A DNA stretch of 64,000 nucleotides from an uncultured Sphingorhabdus sp. (GCA_937873665.1 CALMYW010000517.1:101755-165754), one strand, 5' to 3'. Shown: positions 43,170 through 52,429, counted from the stretch's first letter. Translations and numbers: made by a program. Notes: a model not told the origin generated them from the letters alone.

Positions 43170-43880
43170 TCAAGACCTCTCGGGATTCAACAGGAAAACC
43201 ACATAGCCCCTGAATTTCGGATTGCGCGACAGGCCGGGCGGGGCGTGCCATTCGCCATGTTGCACTAGGCCGACCTTGAACGGCAGTTCCACCCGATCCA
43301 ACTGGCGCAGATAGGCCTGATAGCCGGGGATGGTGTGCCGCCCCTGATAGGTTTGCAGCACCACCTCATCAACCATCCCGGCCAGCGCATTGAGCGCCGG
43401 GCTATCCCCGCCACTGCTCCAGTCGAGCAAGCCAGTGACCGAAAGGCCGGTTCCCTTTGGCAAATCGGAACGCAGTTGTTTCAAGAATGCGGCATAGCCC
43501 GGCAACCCCCGTGTCGCGGCGTCGAAATCGATCTGGATGCCTGCAATCCGGTTACCTTTGGCCTTCCAGCCTTCGATGTCGCGCCGGATACGCGGCAGCA
43601 CCTTCGTGTCCCACGCCAGCGTTTCGACGCGATAGACAATCCAGACCTGCGCATGCTTTACCCGCGGCATCGCAGGACGCAGATCAACATAGCGCCCCTC
43701 GGGCCCACCCTTGATCTCGGCAGCGAGGATGTAAATCGTCTTTGCGCTATCGAGTACCGGTTGTGGCTCAACCCCGGCCCAGAGCCAGAAAGCTTCATAA
43801 GCCTGCGCATCAACACGCCCCTGCTCCGCCCGGTCACAACCAGGCAGAAACAGCAGCGCGAGAAGCGCCAACAGGCGCAT
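43170..43880 (-). CDS. DUF3142 lipoprotein
   Basis: 236 residues. The signal sequence MRLLALLALLFLPGCDRAEQ contains a lipobox (LPGC), so the mature protein is anchored to a membrane. The segment IAGIQIDFDAATRGLPGYAA, then LLDWSSGGDSP and DEVVLQTYQGRHTIPGY resembles a TIM-barrel GH-like (DUF3142) domain. Its role is unknown. It follows the large secreted protein by seven bases on the minus strand. Confidence 0.82.
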   Translation of the reverse strand: MRLLALLALLFLPGCDRAEQGRVDAQAYEAFWLWAGVEPQPVLDSAKTIYILAAEIKGGPEGRYVDLRPAMPRVKHAQVWIVYRVETLAWDTKVLPRIRRDIEGWKAKGNRIAGIQIDFDAATRGLPGYAAFLKQLRSDLPKGTGLSVTGLLDWSSGGDSPALNALAGMVDEVVLQTYQGRHTIPGYQAYLRQLDRVELPFKVGLVQHGEWHAPPGLSRNPKFRGYVVFLLNPERS

Positions 43881-43887
43881 CAGACAA

Positions 43888-46023
43888 TCACCAATAAACG
43901 GTCAGTTTCTTGGCCCAAGGCGAGGTCGGGAATTCGCGCTTGAGTTGCTGGAACCACGCCTTGCGTTGTGCGGGCGTTTGCTCGCTATCATCGCAGCCAT
44001 TCAACCCGCTTGGCGCATAGCAACGGATTGCGCGGTGCAATGCATAAGCCCGGTTGTCAGCTCCGGCGGCCGGATTGGCAATGATCGCCTTATAGGCATC
44101 GAGCCGCGAGAAGCGCTTGCCGCCGAAAGGCGTTGGATTTCCGCCAAGTTCATCCTTGGCGCGTGGCGCATCCAAATATTCGGTTACGCCATAGAAATAA
44201 GGGTCCATGCCGTGCAGGCGGATGAATTCGCCGAGGCACATCAGCCCGCGCGGGTCTTTTGGATTGGCCGCCAACGTCGATGCGGTTGTGCGCAATGCCG
44301 GACAGGCAAAATCGCGAGATCCCGCCCAATTGAACACCGCAACTTCCGAGAAACGGGGCGTTTCATAATCGTCAGCGGCGATTCGCTTGGCACTGGCCGG
44401 AACCAGCGCGCTATCCTTTACAAAGCCCGCATAGTCGCCGCGCGTCAGTTGCTTGTAGAGCAACACGTACAGCGCGACGTTGCGTTCGCTCGCCGGAGCC
44501 GCCTTGTCGGCAGCGCGTGTGCGCAACAGCGCAGGGCCAGCCGAATAGCGCAGCAGGATTTCGCGAATTTCCGTATCGCGGATCGGAGAGCCCGGTGCAT
44601 AGACAAGGTCGATTGCCTTGGCGCGTTCCAGATGCATCGCAAGGCCGAGTTCCGCCGTACCCTTCTGGAAGGGCAGCTTGCCCGCATTGAGCGCCGTGAT
44701 CAGCGCCGCCCTAGCCCCTGCATCGCCGGTTTCATCCATCGCCACCGCACGCAGCAATTGCCGGCTATAGCCGAGATAGCCGGTTCCCGCGGTGTTGGCC
44801 GGGATCAGTTTCAATACGGCCGCCGGATTCTTCTCGACATAATAAGCGTGGGCCGCGAGCAGATAGGTGAACAGGTCTTCCTTGCCGGCAAAAAGCCCGC
44901 GCAGAGCCTCGATCGAAGCACGGCTAATCGGGCCATTCTGGGCATTTTGCCGATCGTCCTCATCATAATAGCGCATTTCACGCAGCGCGATTACCGCGAG
45001 CAGTTCAGGATCGCTGGTGTCATCGGGCCCGAGTTCACCGAACAGCTTTATGTCCAGTTCCTGCACCAGATCGGCGAGCGAAATATTGCGCTCGCCTGCA
45101 TCCTTTTCGGCAAATTGGGCAATATATTCGTTCAGCAATTTCTGCCGGTCCTGCCCCAGCCAGTAAACGCGACGAAGCAGGCCGCGCGCCGATGCTGCAT
45201 ATTCGCCATTAGGCCAGCCCTTCAGATAGGCGCGCAGGCCATTTTCGGCAGCGGCGAGCAGCGCATTGTTGCCGCCTTCCTTGTTGAGATCGCCATATTC
45301 ACCAAAGGCGCTCTCGGTCGCCTGATTGAGCGCTACGCGGCCAATCATATAAGTCGTAGCCGCATCGAGCCAGTTGTCGCCGGTCTTGCCAATGCCGGAA
45401 AATGCGGCGCGCGCACCGGCAAAATCGCCGTCATAAAAGGCAGCGGCCCCGATCAGATAATCGGCGAAGGCCTTGCCGGCTTTGGAGGTGACATTTTGCA
45501 CCGCTACCTCGGCTACCGCACGTGCGGTCTCATCGCTCGAACATTGCGGGTTCATCGCGCTGCGCGCGGCGGCCAGCGTTGCCCGTTCGGCGCCGCTCAG
45601 CCCCTTTGCCGCACCGACCGCTGCGATAAAGGAGGCCGAACCCGACTGGTTCGACATGCAACGTGTGCCCCAGGGAAAATCGCCGCTGTCATCCCGCTCT
45701 TTGCGCCCCGGCCCCAATATTCCGGCAAAATAGGGGAAGTTGAACGGCTCCGCCTCGCTGCGGCGGCGATCATTATAATAGCTATCATAATCCGGGACGT
45801 TCGAAACACCGACCGAGCCATGCCGATCGCGCAACAGCATCAGCAGATTGACGCGCGTGTCGTTGCCCGGGCTGAGCAAAGCCGTGCCGCTGCAACCATT
45901 ATTGTCGGTCTGCCGGACCTTCCAGTCAGGGTAACAGGTCGAATCTGCGCTCGCTTTGGCTGGCGAGATGGCAAATGGTGTTGCAAAAGCGAGGGTAGCG
46001 AGAGCAAGCAAGCGCAACTTCAT
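43888..46023 (-). CDS. Large secreted TPR-like protein of unknown function
   Basis: 711 residues with a signal peptide (MKLRLLALATLAFATPFAIS, cut after AKA). The rest is helix-rich with repeat-like segments such as YLIGAAAFYDGDFAGARAAF and LRAYLKGWPNGEYAASARGL, reminiscent of tetratricopeptide/BamD-type repeats. Cys pairs (STCYPDWK, NNGCSG) occur early. It may assist outer-membrane or envelope assembly. Seven bases separate it from the DUF3142 gene, so the two are probably cotranscribed. Confidence 0.75.
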   Translation of the reverse strand: MKLRLLALATLAFATPFAISPAKASADSTCYPDWKVRQTDNNGCSGTALLSPGNDTRVNLLMLLRDRHGSVGVSNVPDYDSYYNDRRRSEAEPFNFPYFAGILGPGRKERDDSGDFPWGTRCMSNQSGSASFIAAVGAAKGLSGAERATLAAARSAMNPQCSSDETARAVAEVAVQNVTSKAGKAFADYLIGAAAFYDGDFAGARAAFSGIGKTGDNWLDAATTYMIGRVALNQATESAFGEYGDLNKEGGNNALLAAAENGLRAYLKGWPNGEYAASARGLLRRVYWLGQDRQKLLNEYIAQFAEKDAGERNISLADLVQELDIKLFGELGPDDTSDPELLAVIALREMRYYDEDDRQNAQNGPISRASIEALRGLFAGKEDLFTYLLAAHAYYVEKNPAAVLKLIPANTAGTGYLGYSRQLLRAVAMDETGDAGARAALITALNAGKLPFQKGTAELGLAMHLERAKAIDLVYAPGSPIRDTEIREILLRYSAGPALLRTRAADKAAPASERNVALYVLLYKQLTRGDYAGFVKDSALVPASAKRIAADDYETPRFSEVAVFNWAGSRDFACPALRTTASTLAANPKDPRGLMCLGEFIRLHGMDPYFYGVTEYLDAPRAKDELGGNPTPFGGKRFSRLDAYKAIIANPAAGADNRAYALHRAIRCYAPSGLNGCDDSEQTPAQRKAWFQQLKREFPTSPWAKKLTVYW

Positions 46024-46115
46024 GATCAGAACTCCTTTGTTCCGACTTTTGAGTCAGACTTGGCTCGTCGTCAACAGGCCGAACAGACCGGTACGTAGAA
46101 ATTTATTATGTCGGA

Positions 46116-47012
46116 TCAGTCGGCTTTGGCCGTGCGCATCCGGATTAACCCTTCCTGTGCGCAGGTGGCAACCAGCCGCCCATCGCGGGTATAAATCGAT
46201 CCACGGTTGAAGCCCCGTCCACGCCCTGTCCATGGGCTGTCGCAGCTGTACAATAGCCAGTCATCGACACGGAAATCGCCATGCAGCCAGACGGCATGGT
46301 CCAGACTGGCGCTCATCATCCCTGGGGTCATCCAGGTCACGCCGTGGGCCAGTGTACAGGTACCGAGCAGCCAGCTGTCGCTTTGATAGGCCAGCATCGC
46401 GCGGTGGACAGCGGGATCGTCAACCGTCCGATCACGCAGGCGGAACCAAATATCCTGCCGTGCAGGCTGCCGCTTGTCCCCACCCAACCAGTCGCGGGCA
46501 TCGACGGGACGGCTTTCAAAGGCGCGTTCGCGCACGAAATTGTCGCGGAATTTTTCGGGCACTTGATCGGCGAACATCGCTCGCAGCTGCGCCTCGTCCT
46601 TCAACTCTTCCGGCGGCGGCACATCGGGCATCGGCTCCTGATGGTGCAGGCCGTCTTCCAGCTTCTGGAACGACGCCGCAAGGTTCAGGATCGGCCTGTC
46701 CTTTTGCAGCGCGATCACCCGGCGCGTGGAAAAACTGCCCCCGTCAAAATCGCGTTCGACGCGGAAGGTGATTTCATAATCTTCGTCCCCAGCGCGCATG
46801 AAATAGGCGTGCAGCGAATGGGCAATCCGTTCGGACCCCACCGTATCCTGCGCAGCGGCCAGCGCCTGCGCGATCACCTGCCCGCCAAAGACACGCCCAA
46901 CGCCGCCTGGCTTGCGCATCCCCAAATACCAGCCATCGCCCATGCGTTGCACAGAAAGCAGATCTTCAAGCTCGGTGACGAGCGGATGTTTTTGCGGTTC
47001 GTTTCCAGACAT
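46116..47012 (-). CDS. tesB: Acyl-CoA thioesterase II
   Basis: 298 residues, double hot-dog. The TesB N-terminal FGGQVIAQALAAAQDTVGSE and HSLHAYFMRAGD, and the catalytic-half SLDHAVWLHGDF and YSCDSPWTGRGRGFNRGSIY, match thioesterase II. It hydrolyses acyl-CoA in the cytoplasm. It is monocistronic on the minus strand. Confidence 0.93.
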   Translation of the reverse strand: MSGNEPQKHPLVTELEDLLSVQRMGDGWYLGMRKPGGVGRVFGGQVIAQALAAAQDTVGSERIAHSLHAYFMRAGDEDYEITFRVERDFDGGSFSTRRVIALQKDRPILNLAASFQKLEDGLHHQEPMPDVPPPEELKDEAQLRAMFADQVPEKFRDNFVRERAFESRPVDARDWLGGDKRQPARQDIWFRLRDRTVDDPAVHRAMLAYQSDSWLLGTCTLAHGVTWMTPGMMSASLDHAVWLHGDFRVDDWLLYSCDSPWTGRGRGFNRGSIYTRDGRLVATCAQEGLIRMRTAKAD

Positions 47013-47683
47013 GGGGGCGCGTTAGCAGCGTGCAGCAGCTTTAGGCAATGTCTGGACGTGCGAATCTTTCTTGGCGTTGGGATGGATTCGCTTTGCCTTG
47101 TCGAGCGATGCGACGATCCCATTCCAGATCGTGCGCGATGCGAATCCACGGCGTTGCGTTGGTCAAGTGCGCCGCCGGTTTATCCCCACCGATTTTTTAT
47201 CGTGGATAAAAATTTTGTGCGGCTCGTCGCAAAAATACTTGCGCGCTAGACAAGTCCTAGGAAGTCCGCGCGTCGCTGCACTGCACCCCAAAGAGGGTGC
47301 GACGAATGGAATCAGGCAAGCGACGAATCGAGTCCTTAATTAACCATTTACCCTCTTGCGTCTGAAAATGGTTGAGGCACTATAGATAGCGGTTGGCCAC
47401 AGGGGGCATACCTACAATTTGTGTTTCATCCTGCAGGAGCAATTCTGCGGCGGGGCATTTTTGTCCTGAAAAAATGACGGATGATGCGCGAATTTATGCC
47501 CCTTGGGTCGCACAAAATGCTAAGGGAGGTGTTTGCTTCCCGAGTCGAACAAGAAGAGAACAAGCTTCTTGGGTTTTAACAGTCGGGGCCGACATTCAAA
47601 CGGGGTGAGGGTCGGCACCAAATTGGGGAGCAAAGAGTCACATGGATTTCAGGGATACTGGCCGGGAGGCCGGAGAAGGCAAT
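47013..47683. other. Intergenic region upstream of nrdA with possible control sites
   Basis: About 670 bases without a convincing gene. It holds a pair of inverted DnaA-box-like sequences at 47180-47188 and 47201-47209, a perfect 8-base inverted repeat AACCATTT/AAATGGTT at 47342-47349 and 47366-47373, a TTGCGT/ACTATA promoter-like pair just after it, and a GGAG before the nrdA start. A NrdR box pair was looked for and is only weakly matched. I call no transcript. Confidence 0.5.
47180..47209. promoter_or_regulatory. Inverted pair of DnaA-box-like sequences upstream of nrdA
   Basis: TTATCCCCA (47180-47188) and the reverse of TTATCCACG (47201-47209) are each one mismatch from the DnaA consensus TTATNCACA and face each other. 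TTTATCC/GGATAAA at 47179-47185/47204-47210 also forms a stem. nrdAB control by DnaA is known in E. coli. Confidence 0.45.
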
Positions 47684-49621
47684 ATGGCGGACATGCTCGA
47701 AGCGGAAAAGACAGAGACCGAAACCCCGCAGGTCAAGAAGGCTAAGCCTGAACAGGAAGTTGCCGCTGCTCAAAACAGTGCGGCGAAAGCCAAGGCTGGC
47801 GACAGCAAGACTGTCGACGTGCGGCGCTTTGATGTTGTGACGGACAGCGCCCGTGATGATCTGCTGACCGAGTTCGGCAAGGAAACGCTGCGCGACCGTT
47901 ATCTGCTGCCCGGCGAAAGCTATCAGGATCTGTTCGCTCGCGTCGCCTCTGCCTATGCAGACGATCAGGCGCATGCCCAGCGGCTCTATGACTATATCTC
48001 GAAGCTGTGGTTCATGCCCGCCACCCCCGTGCTGTCGAATGGCGGCACCGGACGCGGCCTGCCCATCAGCTGCTATCTCAACAGCGTCGACGACAGCCTG
48101 GAAGGCATCGTCAATACCTGGAATGAGAATGTCTGGCTGGCCAGCCGCGGCGGCGGCATCGGCACCTATTGGGGCAGCGTGCGCGGCATTGGTGAGCCGG
48201 TGGGCCTCAACGGCAAGACAAGCGGCATCATTCCCTTCGTTCGCGTGATGGACTCGCTCACCCTTGCCATCTCGCAAGGCAGTCTGCGTCGCGGATCCGC
48301 GGCCTGCTATCTCGACATCAACCATCCGGAGATTGAGGAATTCCTCGAAATCCGCAAGCCCTCGGGCGATTTCAACCGCAAGGCACTGAATCTGCACCAC
48401 GGCGTGCTGCTGTCGGACGAGTTCATGGAAGCGGTGCGCGATGGCGCGGAATTCAACCTCAAATCGCCCAAGGATGGCAGCATCCGGGGCACGGTCGATG
48501 CGCGCTCGCTCTTCCAGAAGCTGGTCGAGACCCGCCTCGCCACCGGTGAGCCCTACATCATCTTCAGCGACACGGTGAACAACGCGATGCCCAAGCATCA
48601 CCGCGAGCTCGGGCTGAAGGTATCGACGTCGAACCTGTGTGCCGAAATCACCCTGCCCACCGGCCGCGACCATCTGGGTGGCGATCGCACTGCGGTCTGC
48701 TGCCTCTCGTCGCTCAACCTTGAAACATGGGATGAGTGGAACGGCGACAAGATGTTCGTCGAAGATGTGATGCGCATGCTCGACAATGTGCTGCAGGATT
48801 TCATCGACCGCGCACCTGACGAAATGGCCCGCGCGCGCTACAGCGCCGGCCGCGAACGCTCGGTCGGCCTCGGTGTCATGGGCTTCCACAGCTTCCTGCA
48901 ATCGCGCGGCCTCGGCTTTGAAAGCGCGATGGCGAAGTCGTGGAACATGAAGATTTTCAAGCATATCCGCGCACAGGCCGACCAGGCGTCGATGGTGCTC
49001 GCCACCGAACGCGGCGCCTGCCCCGATGCCGAGGAACGCGGCGTGATGGAACGCTTCAGCTGCAAGATGGCAATCGCGCCGACCGCGTCGATTTCAATCA
49101 TCTGCGGCGGCACCAGCGCGTGCATCGAGCCGATCCCGGCGAACATCTATACGCACAAGACGCTGTCGGGCAGCTTCATCGTCAAGAACCCCTATCTTGA
49201 AAAGCTGCTGCAAGAGAAAGCCAAGGACAGCACCAATGTCTGGAACAGCATCCTCGAAAAGGGCGGTTCGGTGCAGCATCTGGATTTCCTCAGCCCCGAG
49301 GAAAAGGATACGTTCAAGACCAGCTTCGAGATCGACCAGCGCTGGCTGCTCGAACTCGCCGGTGACCGCGCGCCCTATATCGATCAGGCGCAGTCGCTGA
49401 ACCTGTTCATCCCCGCAGACGTGGAAAAGTGGGATCTGCTGATGCTCCACTTCCGCGCTTGGGAACTGGGCATCAAGTCGCTTTACTATCTGCGGTCGAA
49501 GTCGATCCAGCGCGCCGGTTTCGCGGGCGGGGTAGAGGCGGACAACACCGCCGACGCGCCCAAGATCGAACTGAGCGCAGGCGAGCAGACCGACTATGAG
49601 GAATGTCTGGCGTGCCAGTGA
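47684..49621 (+). CDS. nrdA: Ribonucleoside-diphosphate reductase alpha subunit (class Ia, no ATP cone)
   Basis: 645 residues from the ATG at 47684 (GGAGAAGG upstream; another ATG 42 bases earlier is possible). The catalytic cysteines are visible: LPISCYLNS, the thiyl Cys in TSNLCAEITLP and its partner in AVCCLSSLNL, with the C-terminal shuttle CLACQ. The first about 50 residues are a Lys/Glu/Ala-rich linker and the core starts at once, so the usual ~90-residue N-terminal ATP cone is absent. nrdB follows after a hairpin repeat. Confidence 0.95.
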   Translation: MADMLEAEKTETETPQVKKAKPEQEVAAAQNSAAKAKAGDSKTVDVRRFDVVTDSARDDLLTEFGKETLRDRYLLPGESYQDLFARVASAYADDQAHAQRLYDYISKLWFMPATPVLSNGGTGRGLPISCYLNSVDDSLEGIVNTWNENVWLASRGGGIGTYWGSVRGIGEPVGLNGKTSGIIPFVRVMDSLTLAISQGSLRRGSAACYLDINHPEIEEFLEIRKPSGDFNRKALNLHHGVLLSDEFMEAVRDGAEFNLKSPKDGSIRGTVDARSLFQKLVETRLATGEPYIIFSDTVNNAMPKHHRELGLKVSTSNLCAEITLPTGRDHLGGDRTAVCCLSSLNLETWDEWNGDKMFVEDVMRMLDNVLQDFIDRAPDEMARARYSAGRERSVGLGVMGFHSFLQSRGLGFESAMAKSWNMKIFKHIRAQADQASMVLATERGACPDAEERGVMERFSCKMAIAPTASISIICGGTSACIEPIPANIYTHKTLSGSFIVKNPYLEKLLQEKAKDSTNVWNSILEKGGSVQHLDFLSPEEKDTFKTSFEIDQRWLLELAGDRAPYIDQAQSLNLFIPADVEKWDLLMLHFRAWELGIKSLYYLRSKSIQRAGFAGGVEADNTADAPKIELSAGEQTDYEECLACQ

Positions 49622-49631
49622 GTTGAAACAC

Positions 49632-49706
49632 GTCGCCCCGGCGCAGGCCGGGGCCGCTGGCAGGGCAGCGTAAACCTCCTGCGGCCCCGGCCTTCGCCGG
49701 GGCGAC
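49632..49706. repeat. Hairpin repeat, GC-rich arm family, between nrdA and nrdB
   Basis: 26-base arms (49632-49657 and 49681-49706) match at 25 positions. GCGTAAAC sits in the loop at 49668-49675. It is the sister of 10986-11075. It occupies most of the nrdA-nrdB gap and could shape mRNA stability and stoichiometry. Confidence 0.9.
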
Positions 49707-49732
49707 ACAAGATTGAACCGAGGAAGCCGAAA

Positions 49733-50788
49733 ATGCCACTGTTAGAAGCCCGCAACAGCTACAAGCCCTTTGAATATCCCTGGGCCTATGATTTCTGGAA
49801 ACGGCAGCAGCAGATCCACTGGCTGCCCGAGGAAGTGCCCTTGGGCGAGGATTGCCGCGATTGGGCGCAGAAGATCAGCGAGCATGAGCGCAACCTGCTG
49901 ACGCAGATTTTCCGCTTCTTCACCCAGGCCGATATCGAGGTGCAGGATTGCTACCACGAAAAATATGGCCGCGTGTTCAAACCGACCGAGGTGAAGATGA
50001 TGCTCACCGCCTTCTCCAATATGGAGACGGTGCACATCGCGGCGTACAGCCATTTGCTCGACACCATCGGCATGCCCGAAAGCGAATATAGCGCCTTCCT
50101 CGAATATGAGGAAATGGCCGCGAAGGTCGATTATATCCACCAGTTCGGCGTCGATAATGACGAAGATATCGCCCGCACCCTCGCCATGTTCGGCGGCTTT
50201 ACCGAAGGGGTGCAGCTCTTCGCGTCCTTCGCCATGCTGATGAACTTCCCGCGCTTCAACAAGATGAAGGGCATGGGGCAGATTGTCAGCTGGTCGGTGC
50301 GCGACGAAAGCCTGCACTGCGAAGGCATTACAAAGCTGTTCCACGCCTTCACCAAGGAACGCGACTGCCTGACCAAGGCGGTGAAGGAAGACATTATCGA
50401 TTGCTGCCAGAAAGTCGTGCGGCTGGAAGACAGCTTCATCGATCTGGCGTTCGAAATGGGCCCTGTTCCGGGGATGACCGCGAAGGAAATCAAGCGCTAT
50501 ATCCGCTACATCGCCGACTGGCGCCTCGGCCAGCTGGGTCTTCCGCAAATCTATATGGTCGAAGACCACCCGCTGCCCTGGCTCGCGCCGCTGCTCAACG
50601 GCGTCGAACATGCCAACTTCTTCGAAACCCGCGCCACCGAATACAGCAAGGCGTCAACGCGCGGCAATTGGGGTGAGGTTTGGGACAGCTTTGACAAGCG
50701 CAAGAAAAAGCCCGCCAATGATGGCGTAGCCGAGGCTGCGAGCGACGAAGCCGATATGTTTGCGCAGGCGGGGGTTGCGGCGGAGTAG
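49733..50788 (+). CDS. nrdB: Ribonucleoside-diphosphate reductase beta subunit
   Basis: 351 residues, ferritin-like radical cofactor subunit. The metal ligands and radical Tyr are seen in SNMETVHIAAYSHLLDTIG (Glu-x2-His, then Tyr four residues after the His, like Tyr122 of E. coli), FTEGVQLFASFAML and RDESLHCEGITKLFH. There is no ATP cone at the N-terminus either. It ends 19 bases before the AT-rich nucleotidyltransferase gene. Confidence 0.96.
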   Translation: MPLLEARNSYKPFEYPWAYDFWKRQQQIHWLPEEVPLGEDCRDWAQKISEHERNLLTQIFRFFTQADIEVQDCYHEKYGRVFKPTEVKMMLTAFSNMETVHIAAYSHLLDTIGMPESEYSAFLEYEEMAAKVDYIHQFGVDNDEDIARTLAMFGGFTEGVQLFASFAMLMNFPRFNKMKGMGQIVSWSVRDESLHCEGITKLFHAFTKERDCLTKAVKEDIIDCCQKVVRLEDSFIDLAFEMGPVPGMTAKEIKRYIRYIADWRLGQLGLPQIYMVEDHPLPWLAPLLNGVEHANFFETRATEYSKASTRGNWGEVWDSFDKRKKKPANDGVAEAASDEADMFAQAGVAAE

Positions 50789-50807
50789 GAAACCTAGGGA
50801 GTTTGAT

Positions 50808-51797
50808 TTGGAAATATATACTAAGCGAGCGCAACAAGCGGATGCTCGCATAGAACAGCTACGCACATCTCTTGCAGCGCAGTTGAAAGACCTGCCCGTC
50901 AGTTCAGATCATCCGTCCTTGTGCATATATGCGACAGGATCATTAGCACGTAGAGAAGCTACGGAGCACTCTGATCTTGATGCATTTTTCCTACTATCCG
51001 GCGATGAAAATGAAAAGCCACTGGGACGAATCAGAGACGTTCGAATTTTAAACGCCGTTCTCAACGCTCAAGAAGAAGCCGGTTTTCCAGATTTTTCTAA
51101 CGATGGAGCTTATCTCAAATTTCTGTATATCGATGATGTCGTAAAATGCATTGGACATCGCGATGATGATTACAAAAATGCGTTCACAGCTCGAATTTTA
51201 CTTCTAACTGAAAGCTGTTATTTATTTAATAATCAAAACTTTGAATGCTTTAAAGATAAAATCGTCGATATTTACTTTCAGGATTTTCACAATCACTCTA
51301 ACGATTTTCGTCCTATATTTCTATTGAATGACATACTCCGGTTTTGGAGAACTCTTTGTCTAAATTATGAAAATGCGCGCCATTGGCGAGAAGATGAGGA
51401 CGAGATCAAAAGAGCAAAAGGGCATCTCGATAATCTGAAACTAAAGTTCAGTCGACTAAACATATGCTATTCATACATATGTCATTTGATGAGCCAAGGA
51501 CCGGCATTAACTCGAGATAATGCTCTAATTACTTCTAATCTTACGCCGTTCGAAAGACTTAATGATATTGAATACAGGTATGAAAATCTAGCGCCGATCA
51601 TTGGAACCATGAAAAATGAATATGCTTGGTTTTTGGAGACAACTGACAAGCCAAAGCTTGAGATGTTAGACTGGATATCTAAGCAAGAAAACCGTGACGA
51701 AGCATTCCGACACGCTGGAATATTCGTTAACAACATGGGCGAACTCGTAAAAAGTGTAGCAGAGCAAAACGGATATCTCCGGTACTTAATTGTATGA
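50808..51797 (+). CDS. Nucleotidyltransferase of an AT-rich two-gene cassette
   Basis: 329 residues starting at a TTG with AGGGAG eight bases before it. The N-terminal domain has the polymerase-beta-type NTase motif GSLARREATEHSDLD at residues 44-58 (catalytic Asp56 and Asp58), and a possible third carboxylate in FLYIDDVVKCIG. The rest is a helical domain like the GlnD-type or substrate-binding NTase. Base use is unlike its neighbours: 51241-51300 contains only 17 G/C in 60. It overlaps the next gene by four bases (ATGA). Substrate unknown; not a classic CD-NTase. Confidence 0.8.
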   Translation: MEIYTKRAQQADARIEQLRTSLAAQLKDLPVSSDHPSLCIYATGSLARREATEHSDLDAFFLLSGDENEKPLGRIRDVRILNAVLNAQEEAGFPDFSNDGAYLKFLYIDDVVKCIGHRDDDYKNAFTARILLLTESCYLFNNQNFECFKDKIVDIYFQDFHNHSNDFRPIFLLNDILRFWRTLCLNYENARHWREDEDEIKRAKGHLDNLKLKFSRLNICYSYICHLMSQGPALTRDNALITSNLTPFERLNDIEYRYENLAPIIGTMKNEYAWFLETTDKPKLEMLDWISKQENRDEAFRHAGIFVNNMGELVKSVAEQNGYLRYLIV

Positions 51798-52429
51798 ATA
51801 AAAGTTCGAGATATTTTGTTTTTATATATCCGAGCAAGAGCGACATTCGCGATTACCTTAATCTTGCAGTCTATGCGCTTTCACCTAACGAAAAATGGCC
51901 TGCCCATATAACTGTAGCTGGTCCGTTTGCTAAGTTACCTCGCGCACGAGCGGAAGCGAAATTTGATGCCACGATTTTTTCTTTCGGAGTTTGGAATTTT
52001 TTTAGTCAAGGAATAAATACCGTCTATTTGAAGGTTGGAGTACCAGATATTAGACGATATTGGCTAAAACCATCATTTGCTACAAATCCTGTACCGCATA
52101 TAACACTATACAATGGTGATGATGCAGAATACGCTCGACTTGTATTTGAACGACTTTCGAAACTTAAGCTAGAATTCTCTTTTCGAGCGCAAGGTATTAG
52201 TGTTGTTAATTCGAGCGCGCAGCGCCCAATGGACTTACGCGAACAAGTAAATGTCTCTTGCCTGCCCCGAACTAGGGATCTCAATGTAGATGACTTGCGT
52301 AAACTGACACCGGAAGAGAGGCTTGAAATCGCTGTTGACGCCTTATCAGCTTGTTTAACTTCTTCAAAAAATAGCGGAAGCTTTAAGACCGGAATATTTA
52401 GCAATGTTAACGGCTTAAAGAAAGATTAG
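51794..52429 (+). CDS. 2H-phosphoesterase-like protein paired with the nucleotidyltransferase
   Basis: 211 residues with two HxT motifs, His38-x-Thr40 in PAHITVAGPF and His102-x-Thr104 in PHITLYNGDD, the defining pair of the 2H fold (2'-5' RNA ligase, cyclic phosphodiesterases, some anti-CBASS enzymes). The spacing of 64 residues is compatible with the family. It overlaps the nucleotidyltransferase stop by four bases and is equally AT-rich, so the two were probably acquired together. It could undo or complement the partner's nucleotidyl transfer. Confidence 0.75.
   Translation: MNKSSRYFVFIYPSKSDIRDYLNLAVYALSPNEKWPAHITVAGPFAKLPRARAEAKFDATIFSFGVWNFFSQGINTVYLKVGVPDIRRYWLKPSFATNPVPHITLYNGDDAEYARLVFERLSKLKLEFSFRAQGISVVNSSAQRPMDLREQVNVSCLPRTRDLNVDDLRKLTPEERLEIAVDALSACLTSSKNSGSFKTGIFSNVNGLKKD

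Noticed and set aside
43945..46098. A 717-codon open frame on the plus strand opposite the large secreted protein
   Set aside because: Long antisense frames are common in GC-rich DNA. The minus-strand protein has a signal peptide, repeats and a coupled partner, while the plus-strand one shows no motif.
47377..47426. A pair of NrdR boxes upstream of nrdA
   Set aside because: The two candidates match the consensus poorly and the spacing (about 34 bases) is not convincing.
50808..52429. A CBASS defence operon
   Set aside because: The NTase motif is not that of a CD-NTase and there is no cap-type effector beside it, so calling it CBASS would be unsupported.
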